DNA of 64,000 bases from Siphonodentalium dalli. Lineage: Eukaryota > Mollusca > Scaphopoda > Gadilida > Siphonodentaliidae. The number at the start of each line of letters is the position of its first letter. Positions within the stretch are counted from its first letter, which is position 1. Of the stretch, positions 25,740 through 37,391 are shown piece after piece. Under the pieces are notes generated by a model. It was given only the letters and a program-made list of their open reading frames with translations. It did not search any database and was not told where the DNA came from. The position numbers were made by a program, and so were the translations under genes. Location of the stretch: the NCBI GenBank assembly GCA_032622095.1, contig CP136068.1:11951729-12015728 (forward strand). Direction: 5' to 3'.

Positions 25740-28250
25740 TCCGGATAGAACTACCACATACTTATATATCGCATAGTTTCGGCCACAATATATGTTGATA
25801 TTGAATTCATAATCCCTTCAGTACATGATGTGTTCAAGACCTCAAATAGGGTAGGGGTACATACAACAGTGAACATTTGCCAGCCGCTAAAATTGTTGTG
25901 GAGTGCCACATGATGCAGACGTTCGGGAACCAATGTATATTCTGATAAAAACTAACCTTTGGTCAAGCCCTAAATTAATATTGGGGTCATATCATTTCAC
26001 CATGTGGTGTCTTCCAAGACTTCAAATAAAGTAGGGGTCCTCAAAATTTTGCCTTTCTTATTTTCCAGTCACTTTTCGTTAAGTGCTCATTCTTTCAGAA
26101 CCCAAATCCATCTATTTACATTGTTTACGTCCTTGAACAATTAACTCGCCATTGTCCATACACGCAGTCAATGATGATATCGTTCCAATCCAATACAAAC
26201 ATTGAAAAATCGCATTATTTATTTTTCAGTCGCTTTTTGTAAAGTGTCCCCGACTTTCGGGTATTAACCCATCTATAACAATTGTGTATTTCTTTATAGA
26301 ATAGCCATTTGTCCATATCGTCGTTTGACCATGAGGGCACATCCATTCAGTTCGTGGTAGGTTCAATGGTTTACATGGGGTACGGGTCCCTTAAAATTCG
26401 CCTTCATTGTTTGCCACCTGCTTTGTGTAAGGTGCCACGGTGTTCTCGCGAACGGCGGGCTCGCGAGACCATTGTCATTCGGCCACAATCTCGGGTTATA
26501 TGGATAGCTTATGCCTTGAGCTAGTGTTGTGTTCAAGACTTCAGATAGGGATGGAGTCCCCTGAGAGTAAAATTTAGCCCTTTCATTTGCTGACCATTTG
26601 TTGTAAAGTGCCACAGGCTATCGGGAACCATCTCATCCATAACAGGTTCGTATTGCCAGATAATAATCCCATTTGTCCACAACTTCAGTTAACATTGAGA
26701 GCATATCATTTTGTTAAGACTTCAAGTTGGATAGTGGGGTCCTCAAGACATAGAAAATTCGCCTTCTTGTTTGCCAGCCGCTTTTTGTAAAGTGTTCCAG
26801 GATTTTGAGGAAACCAAATCACCCACATATCAAGTAATAATTCCATGACAGCAATACCTTTCGAATACACACTCAGCTAAGTATGAGAGAATATAACTTC
26901 AGATCATGCTCTGATCAAGATATTAAATGTGTTAATGGGGTCCTCCCAAAACAGTGAGTATTCGCCTTTCTCTTTCATCAACAATTTTTGTAAAGTGACC
27001 CAGACATTCAAGACCGTGGTATACTATACTCTTTATATAGCGTAAATTTCTCTACACACGCAGTTAATAATGGGAGCACATCCTTTCGGTTCATTGTGTG
27101 TCCCGAGACTGCAAATGGGGTAGTGTGGCCTAACACATTACATTTCGTATTTGCCAGCCGCCTTTTGTAAAGTGTTCCAGGATTTCGAGAACAAAACCAC
27201 CCATACAAATTGTAAATAATACATGAGAGCATATAGATTCGGTTCAGTGTGTGCTAAAGAGTTTAGAAGGGTTATGGGTACCCAAAACAGTGAGATTTCG
27301 CCTTCTCTTTGCTAGCCACTTTTTGTAAAGTGCCCCAGACATTGGGAAGCCAACTAACCCACCCATCGTGCAATGAAGAGGTATATTTCCGGAATTACAT
27401 ACCATTTGTCCACACCCCAGTTTATATTGAGAACATGTCCATCCATTAGTGTGTTTAAGACTTTAAATGGGGTAGGGTGCTCAAAGAAAATATTCAGCTT
27501 TTGTTTTTGCCAGCCGCCTTTTGTAAAGTACCCTAGGATTTTGGGAACCAAACTACCCATATGACATGTATATTCCCTGATAGCACTACCTTTCGTTCAC
27601 ATTGTGATTTAATAATAAAAGCATGAATATTCGGCGCATGGTGTGTTCAAGAGTTTAAATGGGCATATAAAGGGGTCCCACAAAAAAAAAAATATTCGCC
27701 TTTGGAGTTTGCCATCCGATTTTCGTAAAGTGCTAAAGGCTTTCGGGATCCAACCAACCCATCCACCAACACCATGTATGCGCCCCGATATTACTAGTTT
27801 TGCCCACATCCTCAGTTAATGTTTACAGCAATCATTTCAGTTCGTGAGTTTTTCAACTTTAACACTTCAATTGTGTAGGGGGCCTAAAACAGCAAATTCG
27901 TCTTTCTTATTTATCAGCCACTTTGTGTAAAGCGGCACATGCACAACCCATCCATACAAATTATGTATTCTCTGATAGAACTACACTCCCGTCACACTCT
28001 CGGTTAATTGTAGAGAATTAGAGATCATATAGCTTAATTTCGTATTGCGTTGAAGTCTTTAAATTGGGTAGAGTGTTCTTGAAAAATATAGCAAATTCGC
28101 CCTTCATATTTGCCAAGCAAAGTGCCACACTGTTTCGGGAACAAACCCATCCATAAACATTGTATATTTCCTTATTAGGATCATATTTTGTTCAGTTCGT
28201 GGTGTGTTCAGGACGTCTAATAGGGTGGGGGAGCAACAATGATTTTGTTC
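25740..28250. repeat. Degenerate ~190-bp tandem repeat, about 13 units
   Basis: A marker phrase 'gccagccgctttttgtaaag' followed by 'tg(c)cccagg.tttcgggaacc' and 'acccat' recurs at about 25880, 26060, 26223, 26412, 26588, 26772, 26977, 27152, 27309, 27506, 27709, 27914 and 28108. Between markers, each unit has 'tccacacnctcagttaatattgagagcatat', a 'tgtgttcaagacttcaaat.gggtaggggtcc' phrase and 'attcgcctttc'. Spacing is 160-210 bases, with strong divergence and indels between units, so the array is old. It fills the interior of the inverted-repeat element. No unit has an open frame preserved across copies. Confidence 0.88.
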
Positions 28251-29517
28251 TGTATGATTATGTTAGTCTATATTATGTGTCGTTTAGAACAAATACTTCA
28301 GTTGCTCAAAGTCGATATGTATTAATATAAAATTACATGTCATACATAAGATATTGTGTTGTTGTTGTAACTGGGGGTTTAATTGGAAACCTGAGGTCAT
28401 CTAAAAACCAGGCTCGCGGTGTCTACGGATCAGGTTTTCATCACACGAATAATGATTAGATGCTCATTAGAATAATTTAGAAAGGTCTGTCTTGTTATCA
28501 TAAATATTTAGTTTTTCTACCAAATCGCGTCCGGGGGAGCGGTATCTAATTCCAATATCTTGAAAACCGTTGACAATTTCTGTCAAATTCTTTCTACTTG
28601 TGATATCCAGATAACTACTGAGCCATATGAATTATATAGTTGGTCACGTATTGTTTACAACAAAGGTTTTAGTACTTAACATCGATGTTAATGCATGCAA
28701 AATTAACTGTTATCAATAAAATAATTGTTGTTGTAACTCAGGGTCTGAAAGCCTGAACACATCTGTAATCGATTAAACGGCATCTCTGGACAACAATTTC
28801 AGTAAAAGATTCATATTGGGTCCCATTCAGATCAATTCGAAAATGTTTGTAATGTCATTATCAAAAATATGTATTTTTTTCAACCAAAAACGTGTTTGGG
28901 GGAGGGGTAGCTAAAATCCAATATATCGCAACCCGTTCAACATTTTTGTTAACTTCTTTCTTCATAGGCTTGACAGATAACTACTACACCATATGGACTA
29001 AATATTTCAATATTATTGCAATATCCGTTTGAATGATAATGTTCGAAAAATATAATTTTTTTGAAAAAGAGCGATTTTTCAACAAAAAATAAATGTTTCG
29101 GCTCCAAATGGCACGAAAATCAAAATTAACCAACACTTCTTGCATATCAGGTACAGATATGGTATGCTGTAGTCATTTTAACGCATACAATGTGGGCTAA
29201 TAACGTAGGACATAGCCGCAGGGCTCACTTTACCAAAATCGTTAATTTCTGGGAAAAGTCACTGGTGGGTATCGTTCATCGTCGATTTGAGAATAGCCAC
29301 CACCAATTCCGTTATTTTTCACTATCATTTTCGTCTACAGTATATATTTCTCCTTCAAAAAAAGTTGGTTTTAACTTGTTCTACCGTGGGTAGGGGTACC
29401 CGACCACTTTTGTCGTTTGGCCGCTGTACTACAATGATAATGAGCTTGTGCATATACACATAATTCTATTTTCAGACAGAATGACTGAGGGATAAAGGTG
29501 CTAACATCATAGTATGC

Positions 29518-29983
29518 TTAACCCTTTACCCAACAGAACGGCCCTATGCCAATGCATTCTCTTATATATGCGAGTCGACCATAGGTCGCCTCGCATATAT
29601 AAGAGAATGCATTGGCTTAACACATATTAAAAATGATCAAATTGTTAAAGAATGTAGAAAAATATTATAAAAATTGTTAAAAAATGTAAGACAAAATTCT
29701 AAAATTGTTAAAGAATGTAAGAAAAAATGGTAAAAGGTGTTAAAAAAAAGATTGTTTTTAGGTCAATGCATTCTCTTATATATGCGAGGCGACCTATGGT
29801 CGACTCGCATATATAAGAGAATGCATTGGCACAGGGCATAACTGTAACCATCACAATGTGGTCAATGAACCGGTTCCAATGATATCCATATTTGTATAGT
29901 GTTATTGAGACAGACCGAAGATATTTTAGGCTGTTGAAGCTTTATTTGGGCGTTTTTGGCCGTTTTGTTGTGTAAAGGGTCAA
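29518..29983. mobile_element. TTAA-flanked palindromic MITE, copy 1
   Basis: The left TTAA (29518-29521) is followed by CCCTTTACCCAACA; the right end is TGTAAAGGG then TCAA (a mutated TTAA). Two near-perfect 69-base palindromes lie at 29548-29616 and 29762-29830, each GCCAATGCATTCTCTTATAT and its mirror around a GTCGACCATAGGTCGCC-type centre, in opposite orientation to each other. Between them is an A-rich spacer with 'aaattgttaaagaatgta' repeats. TTAA target sites and CCC-starting termini are typical of piggyBac-type transposition, so this is probably a non-autonomous relative. Confidence 0.88.
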
Positions 29984-30060
29984 CAAAGCAATTAATTGAC
30001 CACATATCACATGTTCAACCCGAACGGGAAGTAACTCTAGTTTAATGTGGTCAAGCGATG

Positions 30061-31166
30061 TTAAACCTTTACCCAACATAACGGCCATGTGCCAATGCAT
30101 TATCTATTATATATTTTGAAAGATCTGTGTATGTGTAAGTTTATGTGTAAGTTTGTGTGTGTGTTTGAAATCGATGGACTCGAAAACGACTAAGCCAATT
30201 TCGATAAAATTTGGTATTTTAGGGTATTTTCGGCCGGAGACGAACATAGGCATATTTATTTGTCCGTGCGAGGTCAACTTTTCACGTGCGGAGGTCAAAT
30301 CTATTTTTACGCCGTTTTGCGCTAATATATTTCAGTTCGGTGCTCACAAATCGATACGATATAGCGCGAATAATAAATTGCCAGTCATATAATTTGCACG
30401 GTTAGAATCTGTGTGGCTTCATCTTTCCAACGATATATAATATGTATGTATCCGTTTTAGTTATCTGCCTCAATTATTAGGGACAAGTGGTACGATCTTT
30501 TATCAGGATAAAATCAATGCGTAACTTCTATGACGTCGTCAGAGGTCATAAAGTTAGATTACGTTAACTCTCACCCTGCCGATGCATTTGACTGTGTCGC
30601 GTTAACTCATCACCGGCCGAGGTATCCGCAAATGACATTGGGCTATATATCTCGTAAACGGGTGTAGCTATCGACTTGAAATTTGGTATGTGAATGTATC
30701 TTGCCCCGGATACGAATTTTATCGGGTCGCCGAGCACGTGCGACACCAGCTTCGCGCATGCGCAGACCAGATCTAGGAAACGGGTGGAGCAATCGACTTG
30801 AAATTTGATTTTTGAATAGCCCGGACGAAGTCGGGTCACCTTCTAGTCTTATATATGCGAGTCGTCCATAGGTCGCCTCGCATATATAAGAGAATGCATT
30901 GGCTTAACACATATTAAAAATGATAAAATTGTCAAAGAATGTAGGCCAATGCATTCTCTTATATATGCGAGGCGACCTATGGTCGACTCGCATATATAAG
31001 AGAATGCATTGGCACAGGGCATAACTGTAACCATCACAATGTGGTCAATGAACCGGTTCCAATGATATCCATATGTGTATGGTGTTATTGAGACAGACGG
31101 AAGATATTTTAGGCTGTTGAAGCTTTATTTGGGCTTTTTTGGCCGCTTTGTTGGGTGAAGGGTTAA
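30061..31166. mobile_element. TTAA palindromic MITE, copy 2, split by a Helitron
   Basis: TTAA at 30061-30064 with ACCTTTACCCAAC opens the element, and GGGTGAAGGG plus TTAA (31163-31166) closes it. The first palindrome is interrupted inside its left arm at 30102/30847 by the Helitron at 30103-30846. The second palindrome (30945-31013) is intact. The inter-palindrome spacer is shorter than in other copies. Without the insertion the element would be about 360 bases. Confidence 0.88.
30103..30846 (+). mobile_element. Non-autonomous Helitron, 744 bp
   Basis: The 5' end is TC (TCTATTATATATTTTG) preceded by A at 30102. The 3' end is CTAG (30843-30846) followed by T. A short hairpin GCCCGGACGAAGTCGGGT (30819-30836) ends about 11 bases before CTAG. 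These are the classical Helitron features: insertion between A and T, no target duplication, a 5' TC, and a 3' hairpin before CTRR. The disrupted host arm gives an independent check, because joining its two flanks restores the MITE palindrome arm apart from one substitution (C to A) that supplies the A of the AT target. No Rep/helicase coding is present. Confidence 0.92.
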
Positions 31167-31602
31167 CCCATATAATACCGAATCATTTTAATTTCAGCGC
31201 GGAAGGATACGAGTGAGCTATTGATATCTCACTAGACGGAAAACGGTTTTTATCAGATGCAAAAATACTATTATTTGATAGCTTAGCATATAATAAAACA
31301 TGTTCTTAATGCTGCACCGTCACAATCGTTACATGTGTGTAACGCGTAAGAATACCATGGACCATAGTGCATGTTATGACACATTGGAATTGATAATTTC
31401 ACACCAAAGTGATTATTTAGAGGACTTAAACTAAATGGGTGGAATGGCGTGAGCCGTGAGTCCCGTGATCAACAAAAACCGATAAATAACGCTAAAGAAA
31501 GTATTTGGCCATGGATCGATACAACGAAACAATCGAGAGTTTGTGAATCTACGAACCACGGGAAAATATAATAACCCACCAATGCTAATCTACTATTTGC
31601 TA
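31167..31602. other. Unassigned sequence
   Basis: No gene or arrays. The last ~45 bases ('ataataacccaccaatgcta...') resemble 33607-33650, so a dispersed repeat is cut here by the Helitron-like end that follows. Confidence 0.4.
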
Positions 31603-31720
31603 TCTATATATATATATATACTAGCAGGGTTACCCAGGTTAAAGTGATGTGAAACCCTCTGTGGATATTTGGAGGGAATAGAGAATACTCCTGCTCTCAA
31701 AGTGTTACACGTATTCTCAT
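31603..31720 (+). mobile_element. Helitron-type 5' end
   Basis: A|TC is followed by a TA run and then ACTAGCAGGGTTACCC and 'ttaaagtgatgtgaaaccct'. The same layout, diverged, occurs at 58187 and 61180 (ACTAGCAGTGTGACCCGGC, 'gggttaaagtggtgtc', 'gagaata.tc.tgct'). No matching hairpin-CTRR 3' end was found to the right before the foldback at 31729, so the copy is truncated or its 3' end is decayed. Confidence 0.6.
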
Positions 31721-31728
31721 AAATTGTA

Positions 31729-31892
31729 TATAAGGATTAACTGTCATGTGGACTGTTTTTATGGAGATGTAACGGTGAGGTAAGTGGACATAACTTGTGT
31801 AAAACCCGAAGGGTTTTTACATACAAGTTATGTCCACTTACCTCACCGTTACATCTCCATAAAAATAGTCCACATGACAGTTAATTCTTATA
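31729..31892. repeat. Long foldback, ~78-base arms
   Basis: The left arm ATAAGGATTAACTGTCATGT...'aagtggacataacttgtgta' is mirrored by the right arm ending '...acatgacagttaattcttat'. The centre is a short 'aacccgaagggtt' loop. Arms match nearly perfectly, so it is a young foldback or hairpin-forming element. Confidence 0.9.
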
Positions 31893-34032
31893 TTTATATA
31901 CATTTAGCGAAAAAGCCACTTTTGTAAATATATTTAAATCGAAAAGTGTATCGTGACAAGATCAGCCCAAAATACCCAATAGCACCCTTGGCAAAAGTTA
32001 ATAGGAACAATTTCTCTTCATGTTGAAACCCGATGATGTATTAAGTCAATCCTGCGCGAGTTAAAATGCGCCCAAAGCATTACGCGTTCGTTTTTCCAAA
32101 CCTAATGACGTATCGATGGTGTTATTAGCTTGGTGTTATGAGGCGTTGCGCATTCACCGAGAAATAACTGCAACTAGCCACGTGGGCGCCGACCAATCAG
32201 AATGCTGGATTTAGTGATGACAACACTTAGTGTGTAAATATATCCAAATGGCTTCACAAAACATGAGTCTTACACATGGAATATAAGTAGTGGCTCACCT
32301 TGTCAGGTCCGAGCGATTATCATTTTGTTTATCTCGTTTAATCCGTCCCACCAATAAAGAAGTATTTATTTATTTATTTACAACTGCATATACGTCAGAC
32401 GTTATAGCATGAACCATGAACATCATAAACACATCAGTTCGAAAACATAAAAGACGACAATTGTGTTTTACATAGAGATGTATCAATCAATCAATCAATC
32501 TAGTTCATCATATCTTCATGAAGATACAGATGTTTTAAAGATATGTCCAGGTGCTCCTCTGTTCTGGTGCTATATACTGGCTAATCATTTTCAGTTTAAA
32601 AGAATGATGTTATGCAAGTATAGCAGCTACATGTGCCAAGCACAGCGATACTTTGAGTTGTTTATGTTAGGCGATGAGTCTGTTCTAAAAATGAAAGAAA
32701 TTCTCTGCAACGGGAAGATATGCCCTTGTCAGATGTCACTATTGGAGGATCCTGAAAAGTCACGTGCTACTGACTGCGTTTTCCTTTATCTCAGAGGTAA
32801 CCACATTTGACTGCACACTGCGACCACTATTTTTGAACAGGCCTGCTCTACATTTCCATATCTCTTGGCAATTGTAACTTTTTTTGTGGAAACTATATTG
32901 AATGGGACAGACTCAATCATGTTATAATATATACATGAGCCATTCTTATATGCAATCCTCTGACGATTCAATGTCCCTCAGTTTGAAAGAATATAGGTAT
33001 CTCTTAAATAGATTGATATAAATATACTTTTAATGCTTTCTTCTGTGTATCTGTGCTGCTAGATCATTATGGGAAAGCCCTGATGTCCATCCCCATATAA
33101 ATATGACAGTTGAGAAGATATAATTGTTCAAGTGACTTAATTCGGTCACCATTTGTCGCGATTGTGAAATTGGATTGCCAAAACTCCTTAGAACGACATG
33201 GAGATGGCCTGGGAGATGACTATATATAACTTTGTTGGATATCGGCGAATTGAACAATCCAAATATGATTTAATTCATCATATCATTAGAGAAGAACGTG
33301 AATGAATTTGGTGGAATCAGTGCTAAATATATTTGTATCATCTTTGTTGCAACTTCCCTCGTGCATGACTTGAACCGCGCCACTTTTGTCATATTTAAAC
33401 CACGTCTATTAGACTCATGCATGCATTATATAATGGAGATAATTATATTTAAGTTTTGTGGTAATCGGCAACTAAACAAATTCTTAAAATAGTTATTACC
33501 CCCCCCCCCCCCACATCTCTTATCTATGCTAATCCATCGTTGCGCCAAATTAAGTCACCACTGCTAATACATTAGTATCCTCTACATAGAGATTGGCTTC
33601 TAAAACTATAATAACTCACCAATGCGAATTCATTATTTTCTGCTATATCGAGAGTTGCTCCTAAAAATTGGCCTTTTTCTGACGTCAAGTTTTTGTATTC
33701 TTGTGCTGAGAATAAAAAAAAAGATACTGTAAACAATAATTTAAAAATGTCTTGTATTATCCCTGTTAATGTCACATTGTTTGTTGTACAATATTTTATC
33801 TCACGTGACTATCTAATCCGTAACCACGCTTGCGATTGGTTGCTTGACATTCACTATTATCGATAGAGTATGACCAAATTAGCGTAATGAACCACCCACA
33901 GCTAAGGGGCGTTTACATTGCTGTATATCTGTTATATAGATTTGTGTGAACTCACGTGTCGCAGATTACTGTGATCACATTATGATTACTGATACTGAAC
34001 GCGCGCTCATCAGTACTCTGGTAATTGACAAT
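31893..34032. other. Unassigned, with one open frame and a poly-C run
   Basis: A plus-strand frame at 32463-32810 (115 codons) holds a CAATCAATCAAT microsatellite in its first codons and nine cysteines, but no domain I recognise. It is likely chance or a remnant. Poly-C lies at 33499-33512. No element ends were seen except the short repeat shared with 31560-31602. Confidence 0.35.
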
Positions 34033-34432
34033 TTAACCCTTTACCCAACAAACCGGCCAAAACCGGCCAAATAAAGCTTCAACAGCCTAAATTATCTTGG
34101 GTCTGTCTCAATAAAACCATACAAATATGGATATCATTGGAACCGGCTCATTGACCACATTGTGATGGTTATAGTTATGCCCTGTGCCAATGCATTCTCT
34201 TATATATGCGAGTCGACCATAGGTCGCCTCGCATATATAAGAGAATGCATTGGCCTAAAAAAAATCTTTTTTTAACACTTTTTACCATTTTTTCTTACAT
34301 TCTTTAACAATTTTATAATTTTTAATGTGTTAAGCCAATGCATTCTCTTATATATGCGAGGCGACCTATGGTCGACTCGCATATATAAGAGAATGCATTG
34401 GCACAGGGCCCTTCTGTTGGGTAAAGGGTTAA
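34033..34432. mobile_element. TTAA palindromic MITE, copy 3
   Basis: Intact 392-base element between TTAA at 34033-34036 and 34429-34432, with CCCTTTACCCAACA at one end and TGTTGGGTAAAGGG at the other. Palindromes are at 34186-34254 and 34334-34402. The left subterminal region carries 'ccggccaaaaccggcc', 'aaataaagcttcaacagcct' and 'ccatacaaatatggatatca'. This is one of the best-preserved members and serves as a family reference. Confidence 0.93.
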
Positions 34433-35071
34433 TATGAGTCGTGTTAGTTTAGGCCTGACAAAAACAATGAATCAACTATCAGCAGTCCAAATCAGTTTAT
34501 TCTTCAATGTGTACATGCGATAACCGGAATTGGAATCGGAAAAAGTGGAATCTACGACTCGAAATATACACCAGGGTAAGCGTTTTTGCTTCTAATTATT
34601 CTCTCAGTACTATAACATTTTTATGAGATGGTATTTTGCATAGCATATATATTTTCAATCACACACAACAGACGAGTTTTATCGGATGATTTGATGTTGT
34701 CGAGAAATAGAAAGCGAATTTATAAAAAATATGTAAATAACTCTCTCTTCCACTTCACTGTGTATGTTCACATATACTAACTGATATTTACGCACGTTTT
34801 GCAAGTGTTGTATTTTTCCACTGCTCTAGCGGTTCCATACGTATATAACATGTTGCCACTTTGGCGACACTTGTCACTAAAAATTGAGTTTGTTCTAGCA
34901 TGTTGGCGTACGCCAATATGCTTGGAAGTGTACAGCAGCATGCGAATTTAGATAATTACCAAGTGTACTGCATCAAGTCCTAATAGTTGCAATACAAACA
35001 ATATGGGCGCTTACTGGCACAGTAATTGTTCATACTGAGATAATCATAATGAGTGAACGCCACATTGTTTC
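34433..35071. other. Unassigned sequence
   Basis: No domain or element ends seen. Confidence 0.4.
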
Positions 35072-35260
35072 TCATTTCAGCCCGAAATATATCCAACTGT
35101 GTTCAACTGATGTTCCTGTGAATACGAGGGAAATACATTTGGCGAAGCTGTTGGACACTCCACAGGGAAACATCAGAATGAAAACATAGAAAGAAAACAA
35201 CAAGCAAACAACCACAGTACTATCATTTTCCATCATTCCGTGAGCAGGTTCGGACAACAT
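35072..35260 (-). CDS. Signal-peptide-like frame, possible integrin exon 1 remnant
   Basis: The minus-strand frame has a start MMENDSTVV, a strongly hydrophobic segment (VVVCLLFSFYVFILMFPCG) and then LVFTGTSVEHSWIYFG. In integrin alpha chains the first exon codes a signal peptide and then a segment with V-F-x-G...S-Y-F-G, so the arrangement is suggestive. Against it: the FNLD motif is missing, a stop follows YFGLK, and the position is downstream of the better integrin exon at 39.8 kb, so it would have to belong to another copy. Weak call. Confidence 0.2.
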   Translation of the reverse strand: MLSEPAHGMMENDSTVVVCLLFSFYVFILMFPCGVSNSFAKCISLVFTGTSVEHSWIYFGLK

Positions 35261-35930
35261 AACTATCCACGTGTCCTGCGGTGACGCTCAACCAAAAGAT
35301 TCGCCCACCAAGAAGATTACCATTTCAGATCGAACTTTGACCAAAAGTAGAAACATTTGCTGTTGTCTAACCGTGGACTAGCATTAATTTTGAAATATAT
35401 AACTTTGTTTCCAACCAAAATTTTAAATAAAAATGGCTTTTACAACAGTGATTCAGTCATCATTCATATTTTAGACAGTAAACTGAAATCGACTATTTTG
35501 TTTTCCAACAAAAGTGTAAGTGGATTTAGTTGGAATATTTCAACAATTAGAGGCATTTTTTGCTACTGGTTTATACATGTCGAACTAAACCACACTTAGA
35601 CTACTAGTATTGTTGGAAATATATATATATATATATATATATTGAGCGTTTCCCTGGGTTAGAAATTTTGGTGTTCAAGGGGGTGGGGTAAACAAAATCA
35701 AGATTTGACACCAACATAAAATAAACAAATCCACGTTCCTGGATATGTGTTGATATAAGAGACAACCCTTCTGTCAGTTAATCCCAACATGATGGTCAAC
35801 CCCGTGCACGAGCGTACTCGTGACTATCAACTGAGAGATAAAAAGAATAAATACTACTATCAAATGGAAACACTGTATTTGTGTATCAGTTTTACATAGC
35901 GTTTCGTGTTTATTCAGACTAAGTCTTGAT
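35261..35930. repeat. TA microsatellite with Helitron-like flank
   Basis: A TA run at about 35620-35641 is followed by 'ttgagcgtttccctgggttag', resembling the TA run plus 'agcagggttacccaggtta' of the Helitron 5' end at 31603. It may be another decayed Helitron start. The rest is unassigned. Confidence 0.4.
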
Positions 35931-35939
35931 CGCCATATG

Positions 35940-36525
35940 TAATATTTCTTACATCTGCTGCACTGGTATCTGGGAGTTGGTGCAACTCCGATCCTCCGCG
36001 TGGTGTTCCATATTGAATTTGGTGGAAAACGTCCCAGAAGGGACAAGGGAAATATGGTGCATCTGCATCTGAATAGCATGTTTTTTCTGTGTCTCTTCAA
36101 ATACCCCGGTGCCTTGAAGTTGTTTATACATCTTTTACACTGGTCGATGGCGATTCCAGCATATGACGCTTTGTGATAACGTAACTTTGACGGTTTGCAC
36201 AAACCATATATACATTGCACGTGTGCTCATCTGCTTTGTGTGTTGCGATTTCTCATGCAGCATATAGCCTGCTGAATGATCAGCCACAATAGTCACACAC
36301 CTGGGAGCTTTCTGGTTCTTTATCTTGATCCGGATTATATGCAGCGATGATGTATGTGTTTTTATTTGACGTCTCAGATTATACAGTCTGGTTGTGCTGT
36401 GCGTACATTCCGAACATGTGTACGCTGCTGTCCGCTTATGAGCCACGTCCATCGATTCGTCCGATGGAACTACTGTATGACGACTGAAACGACTGTATTT
36501 ACAGCAATAAGCGTGCCACAAACAA
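35940..36525 (-). pseudogene. Broken multi-finger C2H2 zinc-finger gene
   Basis: Reading on the minus strand from 36525 downwards, several C2H2-like fingers appear in two frames. They are YTCSECTHSTTRLYNLRRQIKTH (first zinc His replaced by Gln), a finger ending YMLHEKSQHTK whose Cys-x2-Cys lies in another frame with a stop, then CKPSKLRYHK, then CKRCINNFKAPGYLKRH, and finally YQCSRCKKYYIWRSRLSLNK with HETLC. The last ends C-x2-C...H-x4-C, like lola-type fingers. The frame change near 36220-36300, the internal stop and lost ligands show it is decayed. The original would have been a nuclear DNA-binding factor. Which family it derives from is not determined; a 5' part may extend to about 36796. 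Confidence 0.6.
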
Positions 36526-36796
36526 AAAGCAAGCTGGTCATCACTTAACTCGCATGCTTTTTATTTGTCATAACCTGAATAGAATAGAAACGGTTTGCCG
36601 GGTTCACAGGCCTCGAAAGGAAGGTATGATATCTCTTTCGCACTTTGACAGAATGAACACAAACTACGGTACAGTCAGTTACATGTGTATTACGTAGGCA
36701 TACACAACATGCATATTCAAACAATAAACCGTCTACCATATCACTCGCTTTAGTGAGAAGTTCACTTCCCATGTGCATGCCCAAATCAGTGCGCAA

Positions 36797-37391
36797 GGCC
36801 TAGATTTGTGTTTTTAAAACATGATGCCGTGCACCGAACTCGCATACTGCAGTACAGGTGTCCACTATATACATGTACATTAGCATACTGCCGTACACCT
36901 GGCTTTTTTAAATCGGATTGTTTGCCAAGAAAACTGCCTTATTGATACCAGATACGTTATATATAACGTAGATCAAATCACCATATATCTATTATACCCA
37001 TTGTTTTGTTAAATTTATGCGCTATTCTATTTTTCCTCATTGTTAAACAAAATTAGATGATCATTTTTTCGTGCGAGTATTTCCCTAAATTGTCAATTGA
37101 CGAATGAACCTTGCGATTTATGTCAAAGTGACAATAACTACCATTAACTACAGCATATATTCCGTGCACATTATGATGTTCGTATTTGTAAAGTCTCAAG
37201 TCTGCGAGAAAAAGCCTGATATCTGCACCCACTGTAGCAAAAAAAAAAGCACTCGAGCTGCTAACTGTTTCCGGTGTCGTATGTGCACAGTGTTCTTACA
37301 CATGTTGATAGTGGTTCGAAGAAAAAATTAAAGTAGCATTAGAACAAATTCAGGAATACACAATAAACAATAATGCACACAACTAGAAATA
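36797..37391. other. Unassigned sequence
   Basis: A plus-strand frame at 37104-37331 has two C-x2-C pairs (CTHCSKK..., CFRCRMC) but no recognised fold. I do not call a gene. Confidence 0.35.

Larger units (their letters stand above)
23965..29432. mobile_element. 5.5-kb compound inverted-repeat element
   Basis: The left arm (23965-about 24835) is matched in reverse complement by the right arm (about 28570-29432). Shared landmarks include 'atacccctacccacggtagaac', 'ggaattggtggtggctattc', 'accaaaatcgttaatttctg' in inverse, and 'gcatgcattaacatcgatgt'. Just inside the left arm the same unit is repeated in direct orientation (about 24830-25435), and just inside the right arm a shorter diverged piece is repeated (about 28350-28570). 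So each arm is itself made of tandem modules. The centre is the ~190-bp degenerate array listed separately. No transposase frame remains. The structure recalls foldback elements of the FB/Galileo type, with long modular inverted repeats; that comparison is inference. Outer ends are uncertain by about 20 bases and no target duplication was identified. Confidence 0.8.

Noticed and set aside
32463-32810. 115-codon plus-strand frame with nine cysteines
   Set aside because: It starts in a CAAT microsatellite, shows no domain, signal or splice context; I cannot support it as a gene.
33180-33235. ERHGDGLGDDYI on the plus strand, similar to FG-GAP calcium-binding loops
   Set aside because: A stop follows immediately, there is no flanking propeller sequence, and the strand is opposite to the integrin exon.
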